A DNA stretch of 64,000 nucleotides from Dictyobacter aurantiacus (GTDB taxonomy: Bacteria; Chloroflexota; Ktedonobacteria; Ktedonobacterales; Ktedonobacteraceae). The notes beneath the pieces were generated by a model that was given only the letters and a program-made list of their open reading frames with translations, did not search any database and was not told the DNA's origin. The position numbers and the translations under genes were made by a program. The stretch lies in NCBI RefSeq assembly GCF_003967515.1, contig NZ_BIFQ01000001.1, forward strand, positions 5,642,001 through 5,706,000. The letters run 5' to 3'. This document shows, one piece after another, positions 34,401 to 43,572 of this stretch (its first letter is position 1; every line of letters starts with the position of its first letter).

Positions 34401-37400
34401 GGAATACATGCTGCCCTCGGCCGTTGTCTGGCTGGAGCAGCTGCCCTTGACCCCCAATGGCAAGGTCGATAAGCGGGCGCTACCCGCGCCCGGACGCGAG
34501 TCTGAGGAGGCCGTGAGCGAGGAGCAGCTGCCGCGCCCCGGCCGTGAGATGGAGCTGGCCGCCATCTGGTCGCAGGTTCTGGGTGTTGAGCAGATTGGTC
34601 GCGAGGCCAACTTCTTTGATCTCGGCGGCCACTCGCTGCTGGCCACACAGCTGATCTCACGCGTGCGCGACGCGTTCAATATCGAGCTACCCCTGCGCAC
34701 GCTGTTTGAAGCGCCGACGCTGGCGGCCTTCGCCGCCCAGCTCGGGACGTCAGTGGCCGGAGATGAGTCGCAGCGATCGCTAATCCCCAGGGTCGCGCGC
34801 GAGGGTCAGCTGCGCCCCTCCTTTTCGCAGGAGCGCTTCTGGTTCCTCAACCAGCTCGATCCGCAGAGCACCGCCTATAACATGCCGGTCGCCTACCGCT
34901 TGAGCGGACAGCTGCGGCTGGATGTGCTGCGGCGCAGCCTGGCCGAGATCATCCGGCGTCACGAGTCCCTGCGCACCACCTTTGTAGAGGAGGATGGCGT
35001 ACTGCTGCAGCGCATCTCGCCACAGCTCGAACTGGCCCTGCCAGAGATCGATCTGACCGGTCTGCCCGCGGATGAGTGGGAGGCCGAGGTGCAGCGGCGC
35101 CTGACCGGCGAGGCCCGCCAGCCATTTGATCTTCAGCATGGACCCCTCTTGCGCGCCACGCTGCTGCGACTGGACACCGAGGAGCATGTGCTCTTTTTGA
35201 ACATGCACCATATCATCTCGGATGGCTGGTCGCTGAGCGTCTTTAGCAGGGAGTTCACGGAGCTCTATCGCGCCTACGCGCAGGATCGCCCCTCGCCGCT
35301 GGCCGAGCTTAGCGTGCAGTATGCCGACTATGCCAGCTGGCAGCGTGATCTCCTGCGGGGACAGGCCCTGGATGAGCAGCTGTCGTACTGGAAAGAGCAG
35401 CTGGCCGACCGCCCACCCGCGCTGGAGCTACCCATCGACTATCCTCGCGGTGCTACCCAGAACTTCGAGGGCGCCGGTCGCGAACTGCTCCTCCCACCCG
35501 AACTGGCCGACAGGCTCAAGGCGTTGAGCCAGCGCCAGGACGGCACGCTGTTCATGACGCTGCTGGCCGCCTTCGCCATCCTGCTGGGACGCTACAGCGG
35601 GCAGGATGACCTGCTGGTGGGCGTGCCCATCGCCGGGCGCACGCGCCCCGAGTTCGAAGAGCTGGTCGGCCTGTTCCTGAACACGCTGGTCTTGCGCGTC
35701 AGGCTGGAGGACGCGCCTACGTTCACCGAGCTGCTGGCCCGCGTACGCGAGGCAACGCTGGGAGCGTACGCGCACCAGGACCTGCCCTTTGAGTACCTGG
35801 TAGAGGTCTTGCAGCCCGAGCGCCATCTGAACCGCAACCCGCTCTACGAGGTGATGCTGAACCTGGTCAACCTGCCCCAGAGCGATCTGAGCCTGCCGGA
35901 GCTGCGGGTGAGCAGCGTGGAGCTCAGCGAGCCCGAGGCCAAGCTGCCCATCACCCTGTATATCTATGAGCGCCAGGATGGGCTGCTGGTGCAGCTGGTC
36001 TACCAGCGCGCCCTATTCTCGGACCAGCGCATGCGCCTGCTGCTGAACCAGTTCCAGGTTCTGCTGGAACAGATCGCCGACGAGCCCGGGCGCGTGGTGG
36101 ACAGCTACTCGCTGCTGACTCCTGCATCACGCCACCTTATCCCGGACCCGACCGTGGTGCTGCCCGAGCCATACTGCGAGCCGATCACCAACCTGATCAA
36201 GGTCTGGGCCAGCGATCCGCGCGACCTGGTTGCCGTCTGGCAGGCGGGTCGCCAGTGGAGCTATCGCGAACTGATCGAGCGGGCGGACGTCATCGCGCGC
36301 ACGCTGGTGAAGCTTGGTATCAGACGTGGCGATGCCGTGGCCATCCAGGGGACGCGCAGCTTCGGACTGTACGCCACGCTGGTGGGGACCCTCATGAGTG
36401 GTGGCGTGTTGCTGACGCTGGAGCGCTCGCTGCCCCTGCGTCGTCAGGAGATCATGGCCCACGAGGCGGACGCCCGCTACCTGGTCCGCATCGATGCGCA
36501 CGCGGATGAAGACCTGGGAGAACTGGGGACCCTCGGCTCGTTCGTCGTTGATAGCCTGAGCGGCATGATCGTGGGCGAGTCTGAGGAGGACCTGCGGGCG
36601 ATTGAGCTGCCCGAGATCATGCAGGATGATGCGGCCTACCTGGTCTTCACCTCGGGAACGACGGGCGTGCCCAAGGGCGTGCTGGGACGGCACAAGAGCC
36701 TGAGCCACTTTCTGAGCTGGCAGCGCAGCACCTTTGAGATGGGACCCGGCGACCGCTGCGCGCAGATGGCCTTGATCTCGTTCGACATGTTCTGGCGCGA
36801 TGTCTTCATGCCCCTGGTGAGCGGGGCCACGCTCTACCTGCCCGAGGAGTACGCCGAGCTGATGCCTGAGCGCATCCTGCCCTGGCTGGCGCGCGAAGGG
36901 ATTACATCCCTGCATATCGTGCCGACGATGGCGCAGAGCTGGCTGAACGACGAACGCTTCGGCATGCCTCTGCCGGCCATGCGTCGCGTCTTCTTCGCCG
37001 GCGAACCCCTGCCGGATCGGCTGGTCCAGCGCTGGCGCGCGGTGTTTGGGCGCGAGGGCACGATCCTCAACCTCTATGGTCCGGCCGAGACGACGCTGGC
37101 CAAGTCCTGCTACTGGGTCCCCGAGGATGATATGCTGCCGGGCATCCAGCCAGCCGGCTGGCCGCTGCCCGAGGCGCAGATGCTGGTGATGGGCCGTGGC
37201 GGCCAGCTCTGCGGCATTGGCGAGCCGGGCGAGATCGTGATCCGCACGCCATTCCGCAGCCTGGGCTACGTCAACGTCTCCGAGGAGAATCGCCGTCGCT
37301 TTCTCAAGAATCCCTTCCGTGACGATGAGCGCGACGTGCTCTACCGCAGCGGTGATCGCGGACGCTATGCCCTGGATGGGAAGCTCGAGATCCTTGGCCG

Positions 37401-40400
37401 CGTCGATGAGCAGGTGAAGATTCGCGGCGTGCGCGTGGAGCCGCCCGAGATCGAGATGGCGCTGCAGCAGCATCCGGCCATCAAGACGGCGGTGGTGCGC
37501 GCCTATACGGAGCCGGGTGAGTCCGAGAAGCGGCTAGCCGTCTATATGGTGCCGCTCGGCGAGCGAGAGAGTACGCCAACGGAGCCCGAACTGCGGCGTT
37601 TCCTGCGCGCGACCCTGCCGGAATATATGGTCCCCTCCGCCTTTATCTGGCTTGAGGAACTGCCCTTGACGCGCAACGGCAAGCTGGACTGGCGTGCCCT
37701 GCCGGTCCCCGAGGCGACCGTGGCGGCGAGCGAGCACTATAGCGCGCCGCGCACCCTGATCGAGGAGCAGGTGGTCGGCATCTGGGCGCAGGTCCTCAAG
37801 CGCCCGCTGGTCGGCATCCACGACAACTTCTTTGAGCTCGGCGGCCACTCGCTGCTGGGAGTACAGATCATCTCACGCCTGCGCGAGGCCTGCCAGGTCG
37901 AGGTGCCGCTGCGCGCCCTCTTCGAGGCGCAGACCGTCGCGGCCCTGGCCGAGCGCATCGAGCAGCTCAGGGCACATGAGCAGAGCGCGCAGGCTCGCGC
38001 CATCACCCGTGTCGATCGCCGTGGTGAGCTCCCGCTCTCCTTCCCACAGCAGCGCCTCTGGTTCCTTGACCAGTGGGAGCCCAACAACCCGTTCTTCAAC
38101 GTCTCGCGGCTGGTGGAGATCCAGGGACCCCTGGATGTCGATCTGCTCAAGCGCTGCCTGAACGAGATCGTGCGCCGCCACGAGGCACTGCGTACGATCA
38201 TCGTGGCGCGCCAGGGCCGGCCATCCCAGGTTATCCTGCCCGAGCTGCACCTGGAGGTAGAGGTGGTGGACCTGGAGGGACTGCCAGAAGGCGAGCGCGC
38301 GGCGGAGAAGCAGCGCCAGGCGCAGCAGGAGGCGCGGCGCCCCTTCGATCTGAGCCGTGGACCGCTGATCCGCGCGCGTCTATTGCGTCTGGGTGAGGTG
38401 GAGCACGTGCTCTCTCTGACCGTCCACCATATCGTCTCTGATGCCTGGTCGCTCAGCGTCCTGCTGCGCGAGCTGGGCATCCTTTATGATGCCTGGAGCG
38501 AGGACGAGCGGAGCCAGCCACTGGCGGAACTGCCGGTGCAGTACGTCGACTTCACCCTGTGGCAGAGTGAACGCCTGCGCGACGTACTGGACGGCGCGAC
38601 CCTGATGGAGCGGCAGCTGGCGTACTGGCGCGAGCATCTACGGGGCGCGCCGCCTATGCTGTCCCTGCCGAGTGATCGTCCGCGCCCACCGCTGCAGACC
38701 TTCCGTGGCGCGCAATATCCATTCACGGTGCCGGATGGCCTCACCGCTGAGATCAAGGAGCTGGCCCGGCGCGAGGGTGTTACGCTCTCAATGACCATGC
38801 TGGCCGCGTTCCAGACGCTGCTCTATCGCTATACGGGGCAGGCTGATCTGGTGATCGGCTCGACCAACGCCAATCGTACGCACGTCGAGATCGAGAACCT
38901 GATCGGCTGCTTCTTCGACATTCAGGCCCTGCGCACCAGCCTGGCCGGTGATCCGACCTTCCGCGAACTGCTGGGGCGTGTGCGCGAGGTCGCCCTGGGT
39001 GCCTACACCAATCAGGATCTCCCCTTCGGCAAGATCGTCGAAGAGCTGCAGCCCGAGCGCAGCCTGAGCTATCCCCCCTATTTCCAGGTCGCGTTCTCCC
39101 TGCAGCACATGCCGGTGATGACGCTGGACCTGGCACGCATCCGCCTGCGGCTGCTTGACATCGATACGGGCTCGGCGCGCCTGGACCTGATGATCTTCCT
39201 GTGGGAACATGAGCAGCAGATGGTTGGCACCATCGAGTACAACACCGACCTGTTCGACGCCAGTACCATCGGACGCTTTATCGCGCACTACCGGCGCCTG
39301 CTGGAAGGCATCGTCGAGCAGCCCGAGCAGTGCATCGGGTCTCTGCCGCTTCTCCCCGAAGAGGAGCTCTCCCACCTGCTTGGTGACTGGAGTTGCGACG
39401 GCGGCGCTGCTCTTTCGGACCAGATGCGGCAGCGGGCGTGCCAGGCGCTTCAGCTCTCGGAGGAGGGTGAGCTGCATGCCTACGTGCTTGATGAACGGAT
39501 GCAGCTCGCGCCGATCGGCGTGCCAGGAATGTTGTTTGTTGGTCGGCAGCTGGCAGAGGGAGCTCTGTATGGGAGCGGCGAGCTGGCGCGCTATACCGCC
39601 GAGGGGATACTGGAGCGGCTGGGGCCGCTGGAGCGCCAGGTTGAGCTGCGCGGCCATCGCATCCGGCTGGGCGAGATCGAAGCGGCGCTGCAATCGCATC
39701 CTGGCGTGCGTGAGTGCGCCGTGGTCGTGCGCGAGGACGAGCCGGGCGAGCGCGAGCTGGTCGCCTACGTGGCGCCTCATCAAGATCTGTCGCGTCCAAC
39801 CAGCGGCGAGCTGGAGCAGTATCTGGCGCAGCGCCTGCCCGACTACCTGCTGCCGTCCCGGTTCGTCCGGGTTGCTACTTTCCAGCTGGACGAGTCCGGA
39901 ACGATCGACTATCAGGCCCTGCCGCGTCCCGAGGTGGAGCCCGAGGATACGACTGTGCAGTCCGAGGGCGCGACCCGCGGCGCCATTGAGGAGCAGCTTA
40001 TCGCCATCTGGACCGAGCTGCTTGACCCCGAAGAGGTCGCGCTGGGAACGTTTGGCGATCCGGCGGACGGCATCGGTATCCACGACGACTTCTTCGCGCT
40101 CGGCGGCCACTCGCTACTGGTGACGCAGGTGATGTCTCGCGTGCAGGAAACCTTTGGCGTCGATCTGCCGCTGGCCGACTTCTTTGAGTCCTCAACCATC
40201 GCCGAACTGGCCGCGCAGATCGAGGCGGCGCAACTGCTGGCGGCTGGACAGCGCCAGGCCCCGCCGCTGCTGCCGGTCGCCCGTACTGGTCCGCTGGCGC
40301 TCTCGTTCGCGCAGGAGCGACTCTGGTTTCTGCAGCAGCTGGAGGAGGATAGCGCGGCCTATGTCATCATGGGTCCCCGGCGCATCAGTGGTCAGCTGAA

Positions 40401-43400
40401 CATCGCCGCGCTTGAACGTAGCCTGGGACTGCTGGTCGAGCGGCACGAGTCCCTGCGCACCGTCATCGTGGTGGACGAAGATGGTCATCCCGGTCAGTTC
40501 GTGCTGCCACAGGTGCGCATCGAGCTGCCGCTGGATGATCTGAGTGGTCTGCCCGAGGATGAGCAGCAGCGGCGCGTGCAGCGCGTCGCCGACGAGGAGA
40601 TGAACACGCCGTTCGACCTGGCGCGCGGTCCGCTGCTGCGGGCTCGCCTGCTGCGCCTGGGTGAGCTGAGCTTTGTGCTGCTGATTACCGTGCACCACAT
40701 CGCCTCGGATGGCTGGTCGCAGGGCATCCTGTATCGAGAGCTGGCGGCCTTCTATACGGCGGTGTGCGCCGGGCAGCAGGCACAGCTGCCCGCGCTGCCC
40801 ATCCAATACGCCGACTACGCGGTCTGGCAGCGCGACTGGCTGCGTGGAGAAGTTATGGAGGCCGAGGTCGCCTACTGGCGCGAGCAGCTGGCGGGCGCGC
40901 CCCCGGTGCTGGAGCTGCCAACTGACCGGCCACGACCCCCGGCGCAGAGCTTCGCCGGCGCCATCTATAGCTTTAGCCTGTCGCCCGAGCTGGCCGCCGG
41001 CGTGCGCGCCCTCAGTCAGCGCGAGGACGCGACGCTGTTCATGACGCTGCTGGCCGCCTTCCAGGTGCTGCTGCGCTACTATAGCGGCCAGGAAGATATC
41101 GTGGTTGGCACCCCCATCGCCAACCGCACGCACATCGAGACCGAGGGGCTGATCGGCTTCTTCGTCAACACGCTGGCGCTGCGCGCCGATCTGTCCGGAG
41201 ATCCGACTTTCCGCGAGCTGCTAGGACGCGTGCGCCAGGTAGCCCTGGGCGCCTACACCCACCAGGAGCTCCCCTTCGAGAAGCTTGTCGAGGCCCTGCA
41301 GCCCGAGCGCAGCCTGAGCCATAACCCGCTCTTCCAGGTCCTCTTCGCGCTGCAGAACATGGCGGTGGACGCCCTGACCCTGCCCGGCGCGGTGGTCGAG
41401 GCCCAGCTGCTCGCCGTGGCGGTCTCCAAGTTCGATCTCAGCCTCTACCTCTCCGAGAATGTGGACGGCACCATGCAGGGGATGGTCGAGTATAGTACGG
41501 ACCTGTTCGAGCAGGCGAGCATCGAGCGCATGGTGCGCCACTACCAGGCTTTGCTTGAGCAGCTGGTGCAGGAGCCAGGGATGCGCCTTAGCCAGGCGCG
41601 GCTCCTGGACGCGCGTGAGCGTGAGCAGATCGTTGCCTGGAACAGCACCGAGGTATCCTTCGCGAACGAGGAGACGCACCTGGCGCGTCTATTTGAGGAG
41701 CAGGCGGCGCGCACTCCCGAGGCGAGCGCCCTCATCTACGGCGACCAGCGGATGAGCTACCGCGAGCTGGACCGGCGCGCCAACCAGCTGGCTCACGCCC
41801 TGCGCGCGCGTGGGGTGGGGCCCGAGACGCGCGTTGGTCTGTGCCTGGAACCAACGCCGGAGCTGTACGTGGGCCTGCTCGGCATCCTCAAAGCCGGAGG
41901 GGTCTATGTCCCCCTCGATCCCGATTATCCGACTGAGCGGCTGGCCCTGATGGTCGCGGACTCAGGGGCGCCGCTGGTCGTGACGCTGTCGCAGCTGCGT
42001 GGACGCCTCCTGGAAGGCGCCGCCAGCTTCCTCTGCCTGGATGCCGACCGGGAGGAGATCATGAGCATGGCGCAGGAGCCGCCGCGCGTCTCTATTCATC
42101 CGGAGAGCCTGGCCTATGTGATCTACACCTCGGGCTCGACTGGCAGACCAAAGGGCGTGCTGGCGACGCAGCGCGCCACGCTCAACCGTCTGCACTGGAT
42201 GTGGCGCAGCTATCCCTTCGCCGCCGATGAGATCTGCTGCCAGAAGACCTCGCTGAGCTTTGTGGACGCGGTCTGGGAGATCTTTGGTCCCCTGCTGCAG
42301 GGGGTGCCGACGGTGCTGATCTCCAGGGAGCAGTTGCGCGAGCCACGCGACCTCGTGGAGACGCTGTCCGGTCAGCGCGTATCGCGTTTGGTGCTGGTCC
42401 CCTCGCTGCTGCAGGGACTGCTCGACCTGGATGAGCGACTGGGCGAGCGCCTGCCCGCTCTCAAGCTGTTGAGCTGTAGTGGCGAAGTCCTGACGTTGCC
42501 GCTGCTACGGCGTTTCCAGCAGGCGTTCCCTGGCTGTACAATGCTGAACCTGTATGGCTCCTCTGAGGTGGCGGCCGATGCCACCTGCTATGAGGTGCCC
42601 GCCGGCTCCGCGCCCGCCACCCATGTCTCAATCGGGCGCCCGATCGCCAATCTGCGCGTCTATATCCTGGATCAGCAGATGGTGCTGCTGCCGGTGGGCG
42701 TGGCGGGCGAGCTCTACATCGGGGGCGCCGGAGTCGCCAGGGGCTACCAGGGCCGCGCCGACCTGACGGCCGAGCGCTTCCTGCCCGATCCCTTCAGCTC
42801 AGAGCCCGGTGGACGGCTCTACCGGACCGGTGATCGCGCGCGCTACCTGCCCGACGGCAGCATCGAATACCTCGGGCGCAGCGATCAGCAGATCAAGCTG
42901 CATGGCTTCCGCATCGAGCTGGAGGAGGTCGCGGCGGCGCTCAGGCGTGATGGACGCCTGCGCGAGGTCGCGCTCCAGCTGTGGCACGACCCGGCGGGCG
43001 AGCCACGTCTCGTCGCCTATCTCGTCGCTGGCGCGGAGCCGCCACCGACCGTTCAGGAGCTGCGCGCCGGACTGCAGCGGCAGCTGCCAGCCTACATGCT
43101 GCCCGCGCTGTTCGTCTTCCTGGACCAGCTGCCGCTGCTGCCCAATGGCAAACTGAACCGGCAGGCGCTGCCGGCGCCCCATCCCGAGCGGCAGGACCCC
43201 AACGACGACGATCAGCAGCCACAGTCCCCAGTTGAGGAGGCGCTGGCCGCCATCTGGTGTGAGGTCCTGCACCTGAAACATGTTGGCCGGCGGCAGAGCT
43301 TCTTCGAGCTCGGCGGCGATTCCATCCTGACCATCCAGGTTGTCACGCGCGCCCTGCGCCAGGGTCTGCAGCTAAGCGCCAGGCAGATATTCCAGCACCA

Positions 43401-43572
43401 GAGCATCGCCGAGCTCGCCGCCGTCGTCGAGCACAGCGACGAGTTCGATGAACAGGAGGAGGCCGAGGAAGCGCAGGGCGAGTTTCCATTGGCGGATCTC
43501 AATCCCGGAGAGCTTGGCACGCTGGCAAGCCTGCTTGGAAAAATGAGCAATACAGAGGAGCCATCCAGATGA
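31474..43572 (+). CDS. NRPS 2: C-A-T-C-A-T-C-(deleted A)-T-C-A-T (modules 3-6)
   Basis: A 4032-residue synthetase. Module 3: HHLVFDG at 182, A3 motif at 659 (code D-A-F-F-S-G-M-T-Y, aliphatic-like), T Ser1054. Module 4: HHIISDG at 1245, divergent A4 with FTSGTTG at 1725 (code D-M-R-H-F-A-L-L-A, near the LYS2 aminoadipate code), T Ser2126. Module 5: HHIVSDA at 2318, then only the C-terminal part of an A domain (about 2666-2815): core motifs A1-A5 are missing and the A10 Lys is Thr2810; T Ser2880 is intact. Module 6: HHIASDG at 3074, A6 at 3551 with code V-D-W-V-S-S-L-A-D, the beta-alanine type; T Ser3950 in GGDSIL. No epimerase, methylase or thioesterase. The stop overlaps the next start. Confidence 0.95.
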   Translation: MTMEPNDYNQEQAFSEQQSELLALLLAEEGFSLSTRPPLTRGSYDAGEPIALAYEQEPLWFLAQLEPGNPFYNVPVMLRLDGPLQQEALRASLNALLARHESLRTSFHERAGQPFQAVEPELTLDLPLLDLSTRGGEARREALRLAVRREADTPFDLRRAPLVRARLVRCGPEEHYLLFTAHHLVFDGWSLGVFFRELKALYGALVAGEPPALPPLPIQYADYARWQRGWLQGEALAEELAFWRQEVDGAATFLDLPTTYPRTGAPGFQGASQEFAFSSELTEQLKALARQEDCTLYMLLLAGLEVLLSRYSCQEDFLLGTPMHTRRQEETEGLIGMLVNTLVVRADVRGEPSGRQLLRRVRERLLGVQSHADLPLEELVKALNPERAGSATPLVQVVFAWEDLPPEQQELGPGLSLHIEPWVSHSAKFELTVLAWETPDGIRGQLEYNTALHDGASMIRLIEHWRQLLHGLVSQPERPVQRLDLLTPQERQRQIVDWNQTRQEFPAERTVCGLIEEQARTHAQAPAVSDAQEALSYQELNERANRLAHYLREQGVGPEVRVGACLPRSVKLVVSLLAIWKAGGAYVPLDPGYPRERLTYMLSDAGAQLVLTGSQSQENLRESDVHVLYLDQMESELALYPTLDVEESGEASNLAYIVYTSGSTGAPKGVQVTQRNIMQLAYHPFYTPVAPGDRVGCASSVAFDALTFEVWATLAHGAHLICLDQDTILQPGALARALREQQVSNLFLTTALVNQVAQQEPGAFSLLRSLSFGGEAVEPRWIRAILRAGAPQRLVHMYGPAECTTYALFYHVDDVAEGDVTIPIGRPIGNTRAYVLDAYQQLVPPGVVGELYLGGEGVTRGYLNQPALTTERFVPDPWSDRPGARLYRTGDLVRAREDGALIFVGREDGQVKLRGNRIEVGEIESRLLRHPAVRAATVLLREDRPGEKRLVAYLVGQDEQRPTPAEIRAYAREQLPEYMLPSAVVWLEQLPLTPNGKVDKRALPAPGRESEEAVSEEQLPRPGREMELAAIWSQVLGVEQIGREANFFDLGGHSLLATQLISRVRDAFNIELPLRTLFEAPTLAAFAAQLGTSVAGDESQRSLIPRVAREGQLRPSFSQERFWFLNQLDPQSTAYNMPVAYRLSGQLRLDVLRRSLAEIIRRHESLRTTFVEEDGVLLQRISPQLELALPEIDLTGLPADEWEAEVQRRLTGEARQPFDLQHGPLLRATLLRLDTEEHVLFLNMHHIISDGWSLSVFSREFTELYRAYAQDRPSPLAELSVQYADYASWQRDLLRGQALDEQLSYWKEQLADRPPALELPIDYPRGATQNFEGAGRELLLPPELADRLKALSQRQDGTLFMTLLAAFAILLGRYSGQDDLLVGVPIAGRTRPEFEELVGLFLNTLVLRVRLEDAPTFTELLARVREATLGAYAHQDLPFEYLVEVLQPERHLNRNPLYEVMLNLVNLPQSDLSLPELRVSSVELSEPEAKLPITLYIYERQDGLLVQLVYQRALFSDQRMRLLLNQFQVLLEQIADEPGRVVDSYSLLTPASRHLIPDPTVVLPEPYCEPITNLIKVWASDPRDLVAVWQAGRQWSYRELIERADVIARTLVKLGIRRGDAVAIQGTRSFGLYATLVGTLMSGGVLLTLERSLPLRRQEIMAHEADARYLVRIDAHADEDLGELGTLGSFVVDSLSGMIVGESEEDLRAIELPEIMQDDAAYLVFTSGTTGVPKGVLGRHKSLSHFLSWQRSTFEMGPGDRCAQMALISFDMFWRDVFMPLVSGATLYLPEEYAELMPERILPWLAREGITSLHIVPTMAQSWLNDERFGMPLPAMRRVFFAGEPLPDRLVQRWRAVFGREGTILNLYGPAETTLAKSCYWVPEDDMLPGIQPAGWPLPEAQMLVMGRGGQLCGIGEPGEIVIRTPFRSLGYVNVSEENRRRFLKNPFRDDERDVLYRSGDRGRYALDGKLEILGRVDEQVKIRGVRVEPPEIEMALQQHPAIKTAVVRAYTEPGESEKRLAVYMVPLGERESTPTEPELRRFLRATLPEYMVPSAFIWLEELPLTRNGKLDWRALPVPEATVAASEHYSAPRTLIEEQVVGIWAQVLKRPLVGIHDNFFELGGHSLLGVQIISRLREACQVEVPLRALFEAQTVAALAERIEQLRAHEQSAQARAITRVDRRGELPLSFPQQRLWFLDQWEPNNPFFNVSRLVEIQGPLDVDLLKRCLNEIVRRHEALRTIIVARQGRPSQVILPELHLEVEVVDLEGLPEGERAAEKQRQAQQEARRPFDLSRGPLIRARLLRLGEVEHVLSLTVHHIVSDAWSLSVLLRELGILYDAWSEDERSQPLAELPVQYVDFTLWQSERLRDVLDGATLMERQLAYWREHLRGAPPMLSLPSDRPRPPLQTFRGAQYPFTVPDGLTAEIKELARREGVTLSMTMLAAFQTLLYRYTGQADLVIGSTNANRTHVEIENLIGCFFDIQALRTSLAGDPTFRELLGRVREVALGAYTNQDLPFGKIVEELQPERSLSYPPYFQVAFSLQHMPVMTLDLARIRLRLLDIDTGSARLDLMIFLWEHEQQMVGTIEYNTDLFDASTIGRFIAHYRRLLEGIVEQPEQCIGSLPLLPEEELSHLLGDWSCDGGAALSDQMRQRACQALQLSEEGELHAYVLDERMQLAPIGVPGMLFVGRQLAEGALYGSGELARYTAEGILERLGPLERQVELRGHRIRLGEIEAALQSHPGVRECAVVVREDEPGERELVAYVAPHQDLSRPTSGELEQYLAQRLPDYLLPSRFVRVATFQLDESGTIDYQALPRPEVEPEDTTVQSEGATRGAIEEQLIAIWTELLDPEEVALGTFGDPADGIGIHDDFFALGGHSLLVTQVMSRVQETFGVDLPLADFFESSTIAELAAQIEAAQLLAAGQRQAPPLLPVARTGPLALSFAQERLWFLQQLEEDSAAYVIMGPRRISGQLNIAALERSLGLLVERHESLRTVIVVDEDGHPGQFVLPQVRIELPLDDLSGLPEDEQQRRVQRVADEEMNTPFDLARGPLLRARLLRLGELSFVLLITVHHIASDGWSQGILYRELAAFYTAVCAGQQAQLPALPIQYADYAVWQRDWLRGEVMEAEVAYWREQLAGAPPVLELPTDRPRPPAQSFAGAIYSFSLSPELAAGVRALSQREDATLFMTLLAAFQVLLRYYSGQEDIVVGTPIANRTHIETEGLIGFFVNTLALRADLSGDPTFRELLGRVRQVALGAYTHQELPFEKLVEALQPERSLSHNPLFQVLFALQNMAVDALTLPGAVVEAQLLAVAVSKFDLSLYLSENVDGTMQGMVEYSTDLFEQASIERMVRHYQALLEQLVQEPGMRLSQARLLDAREREQIVAWNSTEVSFANEETHLARLFEEQAARTPEASALIYGDQRMSYRELDRRANQLAHALRARGVGPETRVGLCLEPTPELYVGLLGILKAGGVYVPLDPDYPTERLALMVADSGAPLVVTLSQLRGRLLEGAASFLCLDADREEIMSMAQEPPRVSIHPESLAYVIYTSGSTGRPKGVLATQRATLNRLHWMWRSYPFAADEICCQKTSLSFVDAVWEIFGPLLQGVPTVLISREQLREPRDLVETLSGQRVSRLVLVPSLLQGLLDLDERLGERLPALKLLSCSGEVLTLPLLRRFQQAFPGCTMLNLYGSSEVAADATCYEVPAGSAPATHVSIGRPIANLRVYILDQQMVLLPVGVAGELYIGGAGVARGYQGRADLTAERFLPDPFSSEPGGRLYRTGDRARYLPDGSIEYLGRSDQQIKLHGFRIELEEVAAALRRDGRLREVALQLWHDPAGEPRLVAYLVAGAEPPPTVQELRAGLQRQLPAYMLPALFVFLDQLPLLPNGKLNRQALPAPHPERQDPNDDDQQPQSPVEEALAAIWCEVLHLKHVGRRQSFFELGGDSILTIQVVTRALRQGLQLSARQIFQHQSIAELAAVVEHSDEFDEQEEAEEAQGEFPLADLNPGELGTLASLLGKMSNTEEPSR

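Noticed and set aside
28286..36127. Long minus-strand frames across the NRPS genes
   Set aside because: GC-rich coding DNA gives spurious antisense frames; none has a ribosome binding site or recognisable domain.
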